Below, one piece after another: positions 35,392 through 46,816 of a stretch of 64,000 nt of DNA. The notes beneath the pieces were generated by a model, which had not been told where the DNA came from, made no database searches, and saw nothing but the letters and a program-made list of their open reading frames with translations. Position numbers and translations under genes: made by a program. The DNA lies in assembly GCA_030268105.1 (NCBI GenBank), contig BSDZ01000005.1, positions 1,550,001 to 1,614,000 of the forward strand, read 5' to 3'. Positions within the stretch are counted from its first letter, which is position 1. Each line of letters begins with the position of its first letter. The DNA comes from Volvox africanus (Eukaryota; Chlorophyta; Chlorophyceae; Chlamydomonadales; Volvocaceae).

Positions 35392-37198
35392 AGTACTACT
35401 ACTAATTTTAAACGGTGGTGGCGTCGTTTATTTAGAAAAAGGAACATAAGAAAACAAAAAACCCTTCCCAGGAGCTCAAAGTCATGGATGGTGTATGGTT
35501 ATAATGGTGGGGATGACAAAAGTGCTGATGTTGGTGGTGGTTGTCATGAGGTAACTGTGGTGATGTTGATATCTGGATGGGGTTGCGGGTGGGGATGTCT
35601 TGTCGTCATGTATCCCCATGCGTTGCCGTGTCACGGCACCCCTGCGAACATCAGGGGGCCCATCTGGCACCCCGTGTCGGACGCACGACGATATCATTTC
35701 CCAGGCAGTCCTGCCGTACATCCGGTCACGTTGGGCTACTAGTGACCTAAAGGTGTGGAGCCCTTGGGGATTTTCATGGGAGTGGGCTCGAGGTTTGGTC
35801 GTACGGAAGTTGTTACACTGTCCAGCAGATGGTGACGATGATGACAGGGACCGCGGGAGTCGTTTTGTGCCCTGTGTGTGGAAGCCTGAGCCCGTCCCCA
35901 TCAGAAATCTCCGGCGGAGAGATTGATTCTAAGGTTGTCAGGAAATGGACAAAATATATCGCATTAGTGCAAGTGTGCGATTGAGCTTAACTTGCGTGCG
36001 ATTAATCATCAAATCGTACCTGGTTGATTGTTTTGCTGTGCTGGCAGTTGTGAGCTGTGCCTGGTTGTACTTATGTCGTCATGTTGCCAGGAGAGAGTTG
36101 CGTGATGCTATGCGGGGCAGAGTCAGGGGGAAGGAACCGATAAGCCCGCGCGGCATGACACACTGGGCACATATACACATGTAACGGAGAGCGAGGGGCT
36201 CTTCCGCTGACGTAGTTTGCCCCGACTAGCTGTAAGCTTATCCAGCTATAAAGCCATTCCAGTTTTGAGCTGATTTGGCTGTAAGGTGTTTCTGGCAACA
36301 GCCGAGACCTTGAGGGGGTAAGTGCATGTGTATTGAAGCTGGGGGTCTTGGACTACATGGTGGCGTGATGAGGGGTCACAGCCTGGCACTGCCCCCGAGA
36401 CAACCATGGGCATAATAACACCACTGGTTTAAAATATATGTGTAGCTGAAGGGACTCTTTGATGAATGGTGTGTTTCGCGGTTTGGATCCATGCAAGGTG
36501 CACAATATCGGTGTGCAGGCTGGATATGCGCCAACAGCGTATATCATGTTTTTCATTTTTAGTCTTTGCTCCTTGATGGCTCCCGTCATTAGAACACTAA
36601 ATCCCGTCCCTTGCGAGAACCTAACAAGGCACGCGGTTGAGTGAGGAGGCATCATCATAGTCAGTCATGCTGCGGTCTTGTTGATTGGCGTTTGCTGTGG
36701 TCACTTGAAATTTTGCCTGTGTATGTATGATGTATCTGGAGGGTTGGAAGTTAAGGAGTACGTACACAAATATATAGACGAAACGGAAGGGCACAACAGG
36801 AAAGAAGATCGGGAAGGGGTGGAGATCAGGGGGAAGTGGTGCGCAAGCATTGCCCTCATTCGCAAAAGAGCAACAGACGCACAGGAACATGAACGCGCTT
36901 CACAGCCCCTTGTCTCCATTTCTGATTGGCTGCTGCGCAAGTGGGCATGGCGACGAAGGGATGCTGTTAGGATGCGGTGCTGCACGTGGTGTTGTAATAT
37001 CACATTCTGTAAAATGCCTGCCGGGTGATCCTCTCATTTTCTCGGTGTGTCAATAATCTACTTTCTGTGAAGTCATGACGTGATGACATGAGCCATGTGT
37101 TGTAACACAGCAGGATGGGGGGAATCGACTAAACGTGCGAGAGGGCTGAGGAGGTGGCGATGGGTGCCGACAATTTGCGATTCGCAATACGAATGAAT

Positions 37199-37229
37199 AC
37201 ATAAATACATACATACGTACGTACGTACC
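37199..37229. repeat. (ACAT)n/(ACGT)n tetranucleotide repeat
   Basis: ATACATACATACGTACGTACGT-type run, self-complementary in the ACGT part, followed by TATATG-rich sequence to about 37260. Confidence 0.85.
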
Positions 37230-39703
37230 TATGATATACATGTATGTGTATATATATGCATGTGTGTCTGTGTGGATTCGTGTATGTGGAAGGGGGAAGG
37301 GCGAGGAAGGAGTGTGGCCACCTCCGTTCTGCCTGACACCCAACCAACGACCCTTCTTCGCCTGGCAGGGCACCCATCACAAAGCACGGGGCCACAAAAG
37401 GAAGAGATGATGATGGGAAGGGGGGCGGGGCACAAAAGCTTGAGTGGCTTCAGCTCATGCATACAGTAACCAAAAGCCGCAACCAGACGTCAAGTACATC
37501 GTCCACCAAGCACTCTTCAATTACTTTTTGGACGAGAGCCGTATACCTGCCTGAGCGACAGGACTACACCAACGTCTAAACGGCATATCAGGAAAACGTC
37601 GCTAGCGACCTCAAACCACCAGGGTTTGCCCCCCAACTGAGTTTTGAGCAAGCACAAAATAACAAGTTTACGTGAACCTTAACTAGGGGGTACTAGGGGG
37701 CCCCACGTTAAGCTCTTCCTACTTGCAGCGCATAAACACAGAGGGAGAGGATGGAGGCCAGCGGGTGATTCGGATCCAGTGGCATGATTTCAGGAGCACT
37801 TAAAGAGGCACCGAGGTTAGCACGTGGGGCAAGGGAGGAAACCCACTAGCGGCCCAGGCCCGGGTACTTCGTCCTGCTCTTCTTAGTGAGCATCCAGATT
37901 GATGGACACCCCACGATCAAGTTGATCATGCATGATGGCCGTTTTGGGAGGGAGCTGTTTTCCGTGCCTGGGCCACCGAACAGTAGCAGCCGCGCTGGTC
38001 AAGAGACGCGACCTATGGTAATGACGCACTTATATCATATTGTGCTTGGATACGATCTATAATATTCGCGCAACACTGGCAGTTGAAGTTGCTACCGTCC
38101 GCGTCTGCGCCAACGGGTGCCAACGCGGGATCACTACCTGGAAAATGTGTGAGAGCCTAACGTATGCGGCAGGCCATATACTAAAGCAACGTCGTGTATA
38201 TTGCGCTTCCTAGGAAGCTGGTTCCGCCTCCTTTTATGAAAATATTTAAGATAGCTTCGTATTCCTTTTTCGCATGATATTCACGTTCGACCCTAGGTCG
38301 AAGCGGAGGAGCTCCTACAAGCTCTTGACGCCGTCCGATGATCTCATCGACGTATGCGTGCAAAGCAAAGAACAAAAATGCTTGAACATACATTATGTGT
38401 ATGGATAAAGTGTTCGATTTCAAACAAAGCAGGATGGAGCCCACGGGGAAGCTCCACGGTAATCACATGTAATCACCGACCACAGGCGATACAGGAAACT
38501 GCGAGAAGACGAGTATCGTAAAGAAATTACACGTATGTGGACCTATGAGACGGTAGCCACGTGGTATTAGATATGAAATCCTAAGCGCGGGTAATATCTG
38601 CGCAGACAAAGCTTCACGGATATCTTACTACACGGTGAAGATGTCAAACGATATAATAAGTTTATGATGATTTTGAGAGATCTAGTTCCTGCTTATTCGT
38701 GGTCCAGACCGATGGTCGAATGGGGAGGGCCGGGCAGTTTGCGACATGAAGGGCCGTGATCCGCCCGCCAGCTGAGTACAACAATACACAAGTTGGGCCC
38801 AAATTGATAAAACCATGAAGATAAGATAAATGCTATATTACTATAAGAACTCTCGATTGCAATTCTGGGCATAACTTCGTCCTTATGGCAAGGCGGGCGC
38901 GCAGTACGCGTTGTCAGAGATGACGCCCAATTGAAGCCCGAACAGCCCGGAAACATAATTAAAAGCCATAAAACGTCTTTATCACCTTAAATAATATCAT
39001 TTGGTATTACGGCTTTCTATCGCTTCGACCTACGAATGAAAAACTTCTGCATACACCTATTGACTGAAACGCCTACATCATAACATTTTCACCTTATTAG
39101 GGTTGATATTTGGCATCGGGCATAAATACCCACAGTCTGCCATGGCGGGCGATTCGATAATGCTCAGGATTATTCCAAAGGTGGGGATCGAATGATGTGT
39201 CTGGTGTTGTTCAACAGCAGATCAATTCCTTTGTTATAAGAGCACTGCATAGTGCTTCGCTTCAACAAGAATGATTTAGGCCGTTGGCCCCGATAAGCCA
39301 GGTTCACGAACGCGCCTATATATGAACCCGGGAAGGTTAACGGTCTACTTGCATACTCTTAGCACGTAACAGTTAAATCCTATGCTGTGCGAAGCGTGTA
39401 ATTGACTTTGCAATTGGGCGTATACATTTGCTATAGGAATCGGTGGCGGTGCATTTACTAAATTTCATTTTCAAACATAATACGTTCCACCCCGGACATT
39501 GCAATTCAACAGGCCGCCAAGCTGGTTGCAGCGTCTCGCGCGCAATCTTAGCTGCGATGGACAGGTACTGAGCAGCGCGCATCACCAACGGCGCGTGATT
39601 TAAATATGACCCCTAGCCAATCGTCGCCAAGATCACCTCTGTCTTCTACGGTTTCTAATTAGCGCGTTGAGCCCGCGCTAGGGTCACGGTAGATATTATA
39701 CCT

Positions 39704-42139
39704 TTGGCGCTCTACCTTCAATCGACGCAGCAGAGTGACTTACCTTGCTTCATAACATCAGCTTTCCCCTATCAGCCTTCGTCTCTGCTTACCGAGTCCA
39801 ACACGAGGATGTTGAACACGCGGACGGATGCCAGCATGGGGCGCATTTGTGGACCGAACTTAGCAGCGGCACATCCGCATATCGCAGCTACCGCCGCCGT
39901 TGCGGATGCGGCTGTGAAAAGGATAGCTACGCTTCCCCATGGTCCCTTAGCCGCGCCAAATTGTGGTGCTGCTAAAGGCTGTGGGGACAGCACGACGCTA
40001 AATACGGCTGTCCTTGCTGCCGGTGCCGCTGGTGCCGCCGCACATCCCACCGCGAGTACGACAAGCAGTACAGGCAGCAACAGCGGTTGCGAGAGCGAAG
40101 CAACGGCGGTGTCACGAGAGCGGTGGCAGCAGCATGTTGCGCCCCGTGGTAGGCCGGAGGCTGCGACTGCTGCAGCGGTAACACCACCTTGTGAACAGGA
40201 AATGCAAATGCTTTCCGCTGTTCCAAATCTCAGCGCCGTCGGTGCCTGTGATATCGGCGGCGGCAGGGGTACCGCTGGCGGCGGCAAGTTCGCACCCGGC
40301 TTCGGTCCTCCGTTGAGCGTCAATCCTCCACCTGCCGCCACCGGCTGGGTTCCTTGGGGTTGTGTTGACTGCAGCGGCGTGCAAAATCCCGCCGCCGCCG
40401 CCGCCGCCACGGCCGCCGCGGCGTCGTCTGTTCCTAGCAGCCGCGCCCAAAGCCTCGACGGTACTCACCCGACCTCCGCCGGGGGCGCTGCCCCTCCGGG
40501 TCCGCTTCCTCAGCCATTGCATCATCTAGCAGTCCCCCTGTATCCCGTAACGCCGTACCGATACAGCCCGTACGCACGGCCGTGGGGCGCGCAGTCTTTC
40601 GGACCTGTGGCTGCGCCCGTACCCGTGCCCGTACCTGTACCCGTACACACGCCGGCGGCAGGACCCATGCCGACAGTGCCCAGTGCTGCCGGAGGCTGCG
40701 TTCGCCGTTTACGGCTGGGAACGTACTACCATCCGGCGGCGCTGCCGCCACCATGCTTTTCAGGATTAAGACCATTGCCACGGGCGGCGTCGCCAGCGGC
40801 ACCGCCAGTGCCATTGGTTCAATGGCCGGCTCCTCCCTATGCTGGAGGATGGCCCAATAACTCGGCATTAGCACCGCCAGGGTTTGTAGATGATTATCCC
40901 ATGGTCACCGGTTCAACACACGCCGTTCACAATGCCCTTTGCGGTCCGCACCTGCCACCGCAGCACCTTCCACCCGTCGTCCCTCCTCCCTACATACATG
41001 GGATGTATGGCCAGCTAAGCAGTGCTTGCGGCGGCGGCGCCAGCAGTACTCATGGCCTTTCACGTGACGGATGCCGCACAGACCTCATTTGCAGCGGGCG
41101 TTCTAGCGCCGGCGGCGCCGAAATTGCCGTCGGTGGCGACGCTGCCGCTGCTGACGCCATGGCTGCCACCGCCGCCCGCTGTATCCTTGACGGCGCTGGG
41201 GAGACAGACGCCGCTGCGGCCTCCAGGGAGACAGACGCCGCTGGGGCATTACAGGCCCTGGCCCAGGCATCTCCGGCGCCTCCGGGGCGCATCAACCCAT
41301 GGGTCTCACGGCTGCCTTCCTCTGGCGGCAGCGCCGCCGCAGCGGCGGCGGTCACCGGTGAATTACCGCGAAACATGACCTCGCAACATCCTCAGTTCAA
41401 TTCGCTCAGGACCGCCCCGGTTGCAATCCCTGCTCCTGCCCATGCCCCTGGCCCTGGCCCTGGCCCTGGCCCAGTCGGAGCCCAGTATAGCGCGCTTGAT
41501 GCGCAGCTGTGGCAGCAAGCTGTGGCGGTGGCATATCCATCAACGGCGTGGACTTCCTGTCGGCGCACGCAGTACGGTCTGACAAATGTTGACGTCGCGG
41601 CGGCAGCGGCAGAAGCGGCGGCAGCGACGGCGGCGGCGCCAATTGGCTTAGCACTGATGCGCGTGGGATCGCTGCCAACACCACCGTCGTGTACATACCG
41701 TTCACCGTACGATTTTAGGTACGGATATGAGTGCAGTTACGGCGCCATGTACGATTGCGGCTCCTCGGCACCTGACGGTGTCATACCCCGCGCCACGCCC
41801 ATCACCGGCGCTGGTGTGACAGCAGCGGCAAGGTGGTCAAGGTCAGCTGTCCGTGACGGCGACGGCGACTGCGACGGCGATGGCGGTGTACCTGTCAAGA
41901 ACAGCATCGCCGCTGCCACCGCTGCCACCAACAATGCCGCGAACCACGACGACGGGGCCCCAGAGGATGTGGCATGCAAGTCCGTACACATGCCACACCA
42001 ATCAATGCCGTTGTGGCACTCTGGATATGGCGAGCACTGGCCATGGCCGCGCTACCCTAAGATGCCGTATATGTACGAACATCGGCTTCCGTACAGTTAC
42101 TCACAGGTACCGCCATTGGTTAAGCCATGGTCGGAATAG
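39704..42139 (+). CDS. Ala/Pro/Gly-rich hypothetical protein, probably a terminal exon
   Basis: An open frame of 811 codons ending in TAG at 42139. It opens without an ATG; the first in-frame ATG is at 39809. Either translation starts there (776 aa) or an upstream exon splices in, for example at the acceptor-like CCCTATCAG|CC near 39775. Content is strongly biased: poly-Ala runs, Pro-Val repeats (APVPVPVPVPVHTP), Gly-Pro repeats (GPGPGPGP), and a C-terminal third with repeated Tyr/Pro motifs (YSPYARPW, YRSPYDFRYGYE, YPKMPYMYEHRLPYSYS). There is no recognisable domain, signal peptide or membrane segment. Such low-complexity frames are common in volvocine proteins. The antisense strand also has a ~210-codon open frame at 39772-40410, so openness alone is weak; the length and the consistent Tyr/Pro-rich end favour the plus strand. 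Confidence 0.5.
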   Translation: MALYLQSTQQSDLPCFITSAFPYQPSSLLTESNTRMLNTRTDASMGRICGPNLAAAHPHIAATAAVADAAVKRIATLPHGPLAAPNCGAAKGCGDSTTLNTAVLAAGAAGAAAHPTASTTSSTGSNSGCESEATAVSRERWQQHVAPRGRPEAATAAAVTPPCEQEMQMLSAVPNLSAVGACDIGGGRGTAGGGKFAPGFGPPLSVNPPPAATGWVPWGCVDCSGVQNPAAAAAATAAAASSVPSSRAQSLDGTHPTSAGGAAPPGPLPQPLHHLAVPLYPVTPYRYSPYARPWGAQSFGPVAAPVPVPVPVPVHTPAAGPMPTVPSAAGGCVRRLRLGTYYHPAALPPPCFSGLRPLPRAASPAAPPVPLVQWPAPPYAGGWPNNSALAPPGFVDDYPMVTGSTHAVHNALCGPHLPPQHLPPVVPPPYIHGMYGQLSSACGGGASSTHGLSRDGCRTDLICSGRSSAGGAEIAVGGDAAAADAMAATAARCILDGAGETDAAAASRETDAAGALQALAQASPAPPGRINPWVSRLPSSGGSAAAAAAVTGELPRNMTSQHPQFNSLRTAPVAIPAPAHAPGPGPGPGPVGAQYSALDAQLWQQAVAVAYPSTAWTSCRRTQYGLTNVDVAAAAAEAAAATAAAPIGLALMRVGSLPTPPSCTYRSPYDFRYGYECSYGAMYDCGSSAPDGVIPRATPITGAGVTAAARWSRSAVRDGDGDCDGDGGVPVKNSIAAATAATNNAANHDDGAPEDVACKSVHMPHQSMPLWHSGYGEHWPWPRYPKMPYMYEHRLPYSYSQVPPLVKPWSE

Positions 42140-45100
42140 ATAGTCCAAGTAGAGAAAAGGCGGTGCACGCATGTACGACATATAAAAGGCAACAGCAGCT
42201 GATGCTTATGCTATTGACTGAGACAGTCTTAAGGGGAGTCATGGATGTGCAGCACAGGGGTGTTCTTGCCAGGAAGCGAGAAGTTGGCATCGGTTATGTG
42301 GCCATCTGATGTGCTGTACGCTCGTACGGCAGCGTTGTCAGATTATGCAACGGTCTGGATGCAGTGGGCACGTGCCGCCATCACTTTCAGAATACTGCCG
42401 TACGGATTCAGTAAAGGTCGTTGGCAATTGGGAAATTAGAGTTGGTAAGGTCGGCAATGGCCAGCTCGCATATAATTGAGATGTGGTTGTTAAATGTGAC
42501 TTACAACGGCGTTTTGCGGGATGGATGGAGGACTTATATTGTAGGTCGATAACGGCCAATGCAGCTTCCTTCAATGCTTCGCTTGCACGAGACAAGGATG
42601 TGCGCCCCGGATAAGACCTATGGGGTTCTGAAGATATGACTTATGGAATACGGAGTTACGGACAAGCATGACTGTTGGCAGTTGGTGTGGTTGGTAATTG
42701 GCAGTTATCGCAGGTGATTTCCTGCATGGAACCGCAGTACGCCACGACACGGCAAGCAAGGATGTGTATGTACGGCAACGTTGTTGTACTGATATCATAC
42801 TGCAGAAGTTTCCGGACGCAGTGCAGAGACGCGAGCAGTTAGTAATCTTGGTTCTGGAGCGCAAAGTTCGTTGGCTATCACATAATGCATAATACGTCAC
42901 TTGCATAATATCGATATGTGGAACCGCTCGTGTCGCAATTCGTTAACTCCGCAATTGCCGGATTTCGATCTCGTAGAGGGCGACTATCAGACCCGAACAC
43001 GATTCGAGTCAAATGGAAAACCGCCAAGGGCCTTATGAGGTTTCGAAGCGGTTTATCCCAACAAAAAAAGGAGGAGGAGGGGGTAGTCTATATTGAGAGC
43101 TGCGCGTCGGCGACAGCGGCTGGGGGCGTAGTAGGGACTGCGGGAGGGGGGATTGGGTACGGGTGAGTGAGACGAGGGTAGTAGCGGTAAGGCGATGGTG
43201 GTAGTGGTGGTGGGAATGTTTTGTTGGTTTGGGGCTGTAGTGTTTTGGAAGCTTGCAGGAGGAGGGGCAGGCTGAATGAAGCATGGAAGAACACTTTAGA
43301 GCCAACGAACGCATCATGACTATGGAATGCAAACGGATGTAGATGTACCTTCTTTATGCATGGAAATAGGAAGAATGGTCGCACAGTCCCGCTATGCGTG
43401 TGTACGGCAAATGGAAAGTAGCTTTTCGGGGCCATTGTATCATCCCTAGAGAAGATCATGAGTGTTGGTAGTTCGCAGGAAATAGAGGAGCATTCAGGTG
43501 TACATGGAGGGACGCAAAGATGGAGGGAGGGAGGGGTAGAGTTGTATCGGTTCTGAAAAAATTACATGGACCGGAGATTCGATTTCCCGATTTTAACATT
43601 TCCGTAAGGAACACACCGTCACATATATATGCGAGTTGAGAAAGGACACAAAAGCATTCTTATCAATTAAAGAATGTAGAAGAAGGGGGCGGCGTGCAGG
43701 GCATGTATACGCATCGAGTGTGTGAAGTTATATAAGTGCTGTAGGAAAGATAAACATATTTTGGAAACATCCTCAGCAAAGCGGCAGAGATGCGTATACG
43801 ACACAGCAGATACGGCAGGTACGGCAGATAAATAGCATATCCAGATTTGCGTAATTCCTCTTTCATCCTTTCATCATGGAAAGTGAGTGGAGGTGGTTAG
43901 AGCTAGTTTCTGGCTTGTAGGCTGCGGGATGAATGGAAAGATAACGGAAGAAACGGTCCTAGGAAACAACCAACGTACTGAAGTCAGCCTGTCCCATCTT
44001 GTCCATCACTGGGGTAGCCCAGAGAGAAATTCCACATTGGCCATATTCGAATTGCTTTCTTCACCGGCTGTAATGTACGGCAGAGATCCCATGGCCAGGG
44101 CGGGCCGACCGCTGCACCTCTCGTGCGTACCTTAGACATGTCCAAAAAAGCGCCCCAAAACAGAACGACCCCTAATAACCCCTTATTACCTTTAAGAACC
44201 TCTACCTCACTGCTAGGATAGTTCAGTTGGAATTAGACAAGTGAGTATAATTACGTCACATGTGATAAGAACAGATCAGACTCCGATTCAAATCTTAACC
44301 GGATCTTAATTTATTACCGTACAGTGCTCGGCTAGCTTTTTGCAAGGTCTAGGTACCAGGAATGACTCAGGAATGACTCAGGAATGACTTGCAGACTGCT
44401 GCATAATACTGGTATCAAACAAGGAAAGGACGTGTCGCAAAGCGGCATGCAACTTTCAGAGTTTTTAGGGTTTTGCCCCGTGTGCTGCTGTCAGGGCTCT
44501 GCCTTGTGCTTAAGGTGCTTAAGATTGCCGAACCTGCTCACTAAAACCCAAAGCGGACAGGACGTTGCTTGATTGATGGGTTCCTCGCTGCCATCTTCGG
44601 CAAGGAGGCAGCAGAGACTGCTGCTGGTGTGTCGGGGTGCAGGATGGTTCAGGAGGTGAGGAGGTGAGGAGGTGAGGTTTGAGGTAGGGTATTTGTTCAA
44701 GGGACCATTTCGACAATAAAAACATGGCGTCGTGATGCAAAGTTTTATCGATAACATTAAAGTTCGGAAGAAAGTTTTGAGCCGGCACAGGGCGCGGAGT
44801 ATTCCTGGCCCGGACTTAAGACCACAGAAATGACATTTACGTCCAAAATTGCCTCCCAACTATACATCAGTATTGGTAATTGGTTTGAGTGTTATATATT
44901 ATTGGCTTATATATTATTATAACATTATCTGGAATTTGGTTGCGCTTGGCTCTGTGGTTAACTTGCTAATATCGCGACAACCATGCCCTAAACATTGCTA
45001 AGAACTTGACTCCTGTTCCGTAAACTAGAAAGTAAAATCATATGTTGATCTTTATTGAGGATTCGCTTTAAAGCCTTATATAACCTCCTCAAGGCCGTGG

Positions 45101-45207
45101 GGAGTAAATACATCCACCATCACAAAATGGACACCAGCGGGATTACTAAATTAGCCTTCAAGCAAATAACTGATTGCCATCTTCCGCTTTACCGGCGACA
45201 GGATTAC
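42140..45207. other. Gene-poor stretch upstream of the TPR gene
   Basis: About 3 kb without a supportable coding region. It carries six exact GTACGGCA/TGCCGTAC octamers, an 11-bp triple repeat at 44358-44390 and GAGGTGAG-type repeats near 44655-44680. An AT-rich block with TATATATTA near 44895-44935 is a possible promoter region for the TPR gene. ATG 45127 is an alternative in-frame start for that gene. Confidence 0.45.
44358..44390. repeat. 11-bp tandem repeat, three copies
   Basis: CAGGAATGACT repeated three times without interruption, outside any supported exon. Confidence 0.9.
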
Positions 45208-46785
45208 ATGACAGCGGCAGTTTATCCTTCCCTCCATCGTCAAGTCTCCTTGCCTAGCCGCGATGCGCAGCCTCCATCTGGCCGCACCGTGGCGCTGCTG
45301 CCGCCCTACCCATCCTCCCGCAACCATTCTTCCCTGAGAGCAATGCCAATTTCGGCCGCAACTCAAGCAAGCCTAACTTCATCGACAACAACAGCACCAG
45401 CACCAGCTGGGCAGCGGTCTGGCAGCGGCCGAAGAGGGGTTGGGGGGATGGCGGGATCAAACACGGAGAACGGACAAGAACAGATTGAGATAATTGGTCG
45501 TCGTACATTCCTGGCCTGTGTTGCATTCATAACCGCATCTTTTTCAGCGGACATTGATACAGTTGGTGAAGGTGATGGAGGTGAGCGTCGGGGGCTGGCA
45601 CACGCTGCGCCTTCTTCGTCCACACCGACGAGTCCCCCTTCAACAACCCCGACAACCATCACCTTATATAGCGCCGAAACCACAACTGTCGCTTCAGCCA
45701 CCACAAGTGTGGCGCGCGCAGTAGACCTAACGACCATACAGGTGAGCAAGTGCCGAGAGGTACGGCAAGCAGGCAGGGAACTTACAACGGCCAAATGCAG
45801 TTGAAGGTTCATAATCCACGCATGTCGCAACTCATATATACGTACCTTATATGTACGAGATGTTTTAACTGACATATAAAAGTTACGTGGGACTGTCAGA
45901 CTGCTTTTGGTTTTCAACCTTATGGTTTGAGTTTGCATTTAAGTTTCTCAGTTTCCAAGTACCATAAGCCCGCAGCACTCATCATCATTCCGTTTCCTAT
46001 GCATAAACGCGAAAACGAACGTCGAACTACCACCAGTTTCGCAACAGCTAACAATCAACCGCTAACTTACAACCGACAGGAGGAGGCCTTCTTGGCATAT
46101 GCGGAGCGGCGGTTTCAGGATGCCGTCAATTTACTAACGGAATGCATCACGGCGGAGCCGGACTCAGCAAGGTGGAGGGAGATGCGGGCCGAGGTACGGC
46201 AAGCATGTCGAGGTGTCGTATTTAATAAGCATGGGACAAGTGCAACCGGGTTTCAAGACCCTGGGGTTTAAAGAGATCGGTAACGGATCCTCCTCCGCCG
46301 TACCATGACGTAACGGAAGGATGGATAGACGGAAAACGTACGGAAGGGGGAGGGGTAGAGGAGATGGATTTAGGGTCAGCTCGGAGTGGTTTGGGAGGGC
46401 GTGATTGGCTTCAAGAGAGGAGAGGGGTTATCAAATAGAATGGGGGGGGTATCAAATAGCTCCTGACCTGGATTCCACCTTTCCAGCCCGCCGGTTCGCG
46501 TGCCATTAATGAGTTTCCGACCTTCCCATGTTCCCACCTTTCATCTTTCCGTTTTCCCGACCTCCAAACCCCCAGGTGCTGGTGGATGGAAAAAACTTCC
46601 CTGCTGCCGTACAGGACTTCAACGCCGCACTGGCGCTGCTGCCGGGTGTGGCTGGCGTGGCCTCTGAGAGAGAGGCCCGAAAGGGGGAAGGGGGAGATGA
46701 CAAAGATATGGATGTGTGTGTTTAACCCGCTGAGGGGGTCTCTATCTGAGTGGGAATACAGAGGCAGGGTGCGTGAGGGGTGCGT

Positions 46786-46816
<31 letters not shown>

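Larger units (their letters stand above)
33259..39703. other. Gene-poor stretch with microsatellites
   Basis: About 6.4 kb without a supportable gene. The first kilobase may be the 3' UTR of the MYB gene; a TGTAA pentamer lies at 34259-34263 and others near 36280, 36990, 37007 and 37099. Several simple repeats are present. From about 37500 to 39650 the sequence is visibly AT-richer and free of long open frames. It ends with stretches that could include an upstream exon or promoter of the open frame at 39704. Confidence 0.5.

Noticed and set aside
34665..35447. Overlapping minus-strand frames of 95-173 codons
   Set aside because: Rich in His/Thr from CA-type simple sequence, with no domain and no splice chain.
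37850..38056. Open stretch with IDGHPTIKLIMHDG, considered as a retroviral-type aspartic protease fragment
   Set aside because: Lacks the D-T/S-G active-site triad and flanking gag/RT similarity; too short to support.
45055..45126. Extension of the TPR protein upstream of its ATGs
   Set aside because: The frame there opens with TTG, not ATG; eukaryotic initiation at 45127 or 45208 is more plausible.
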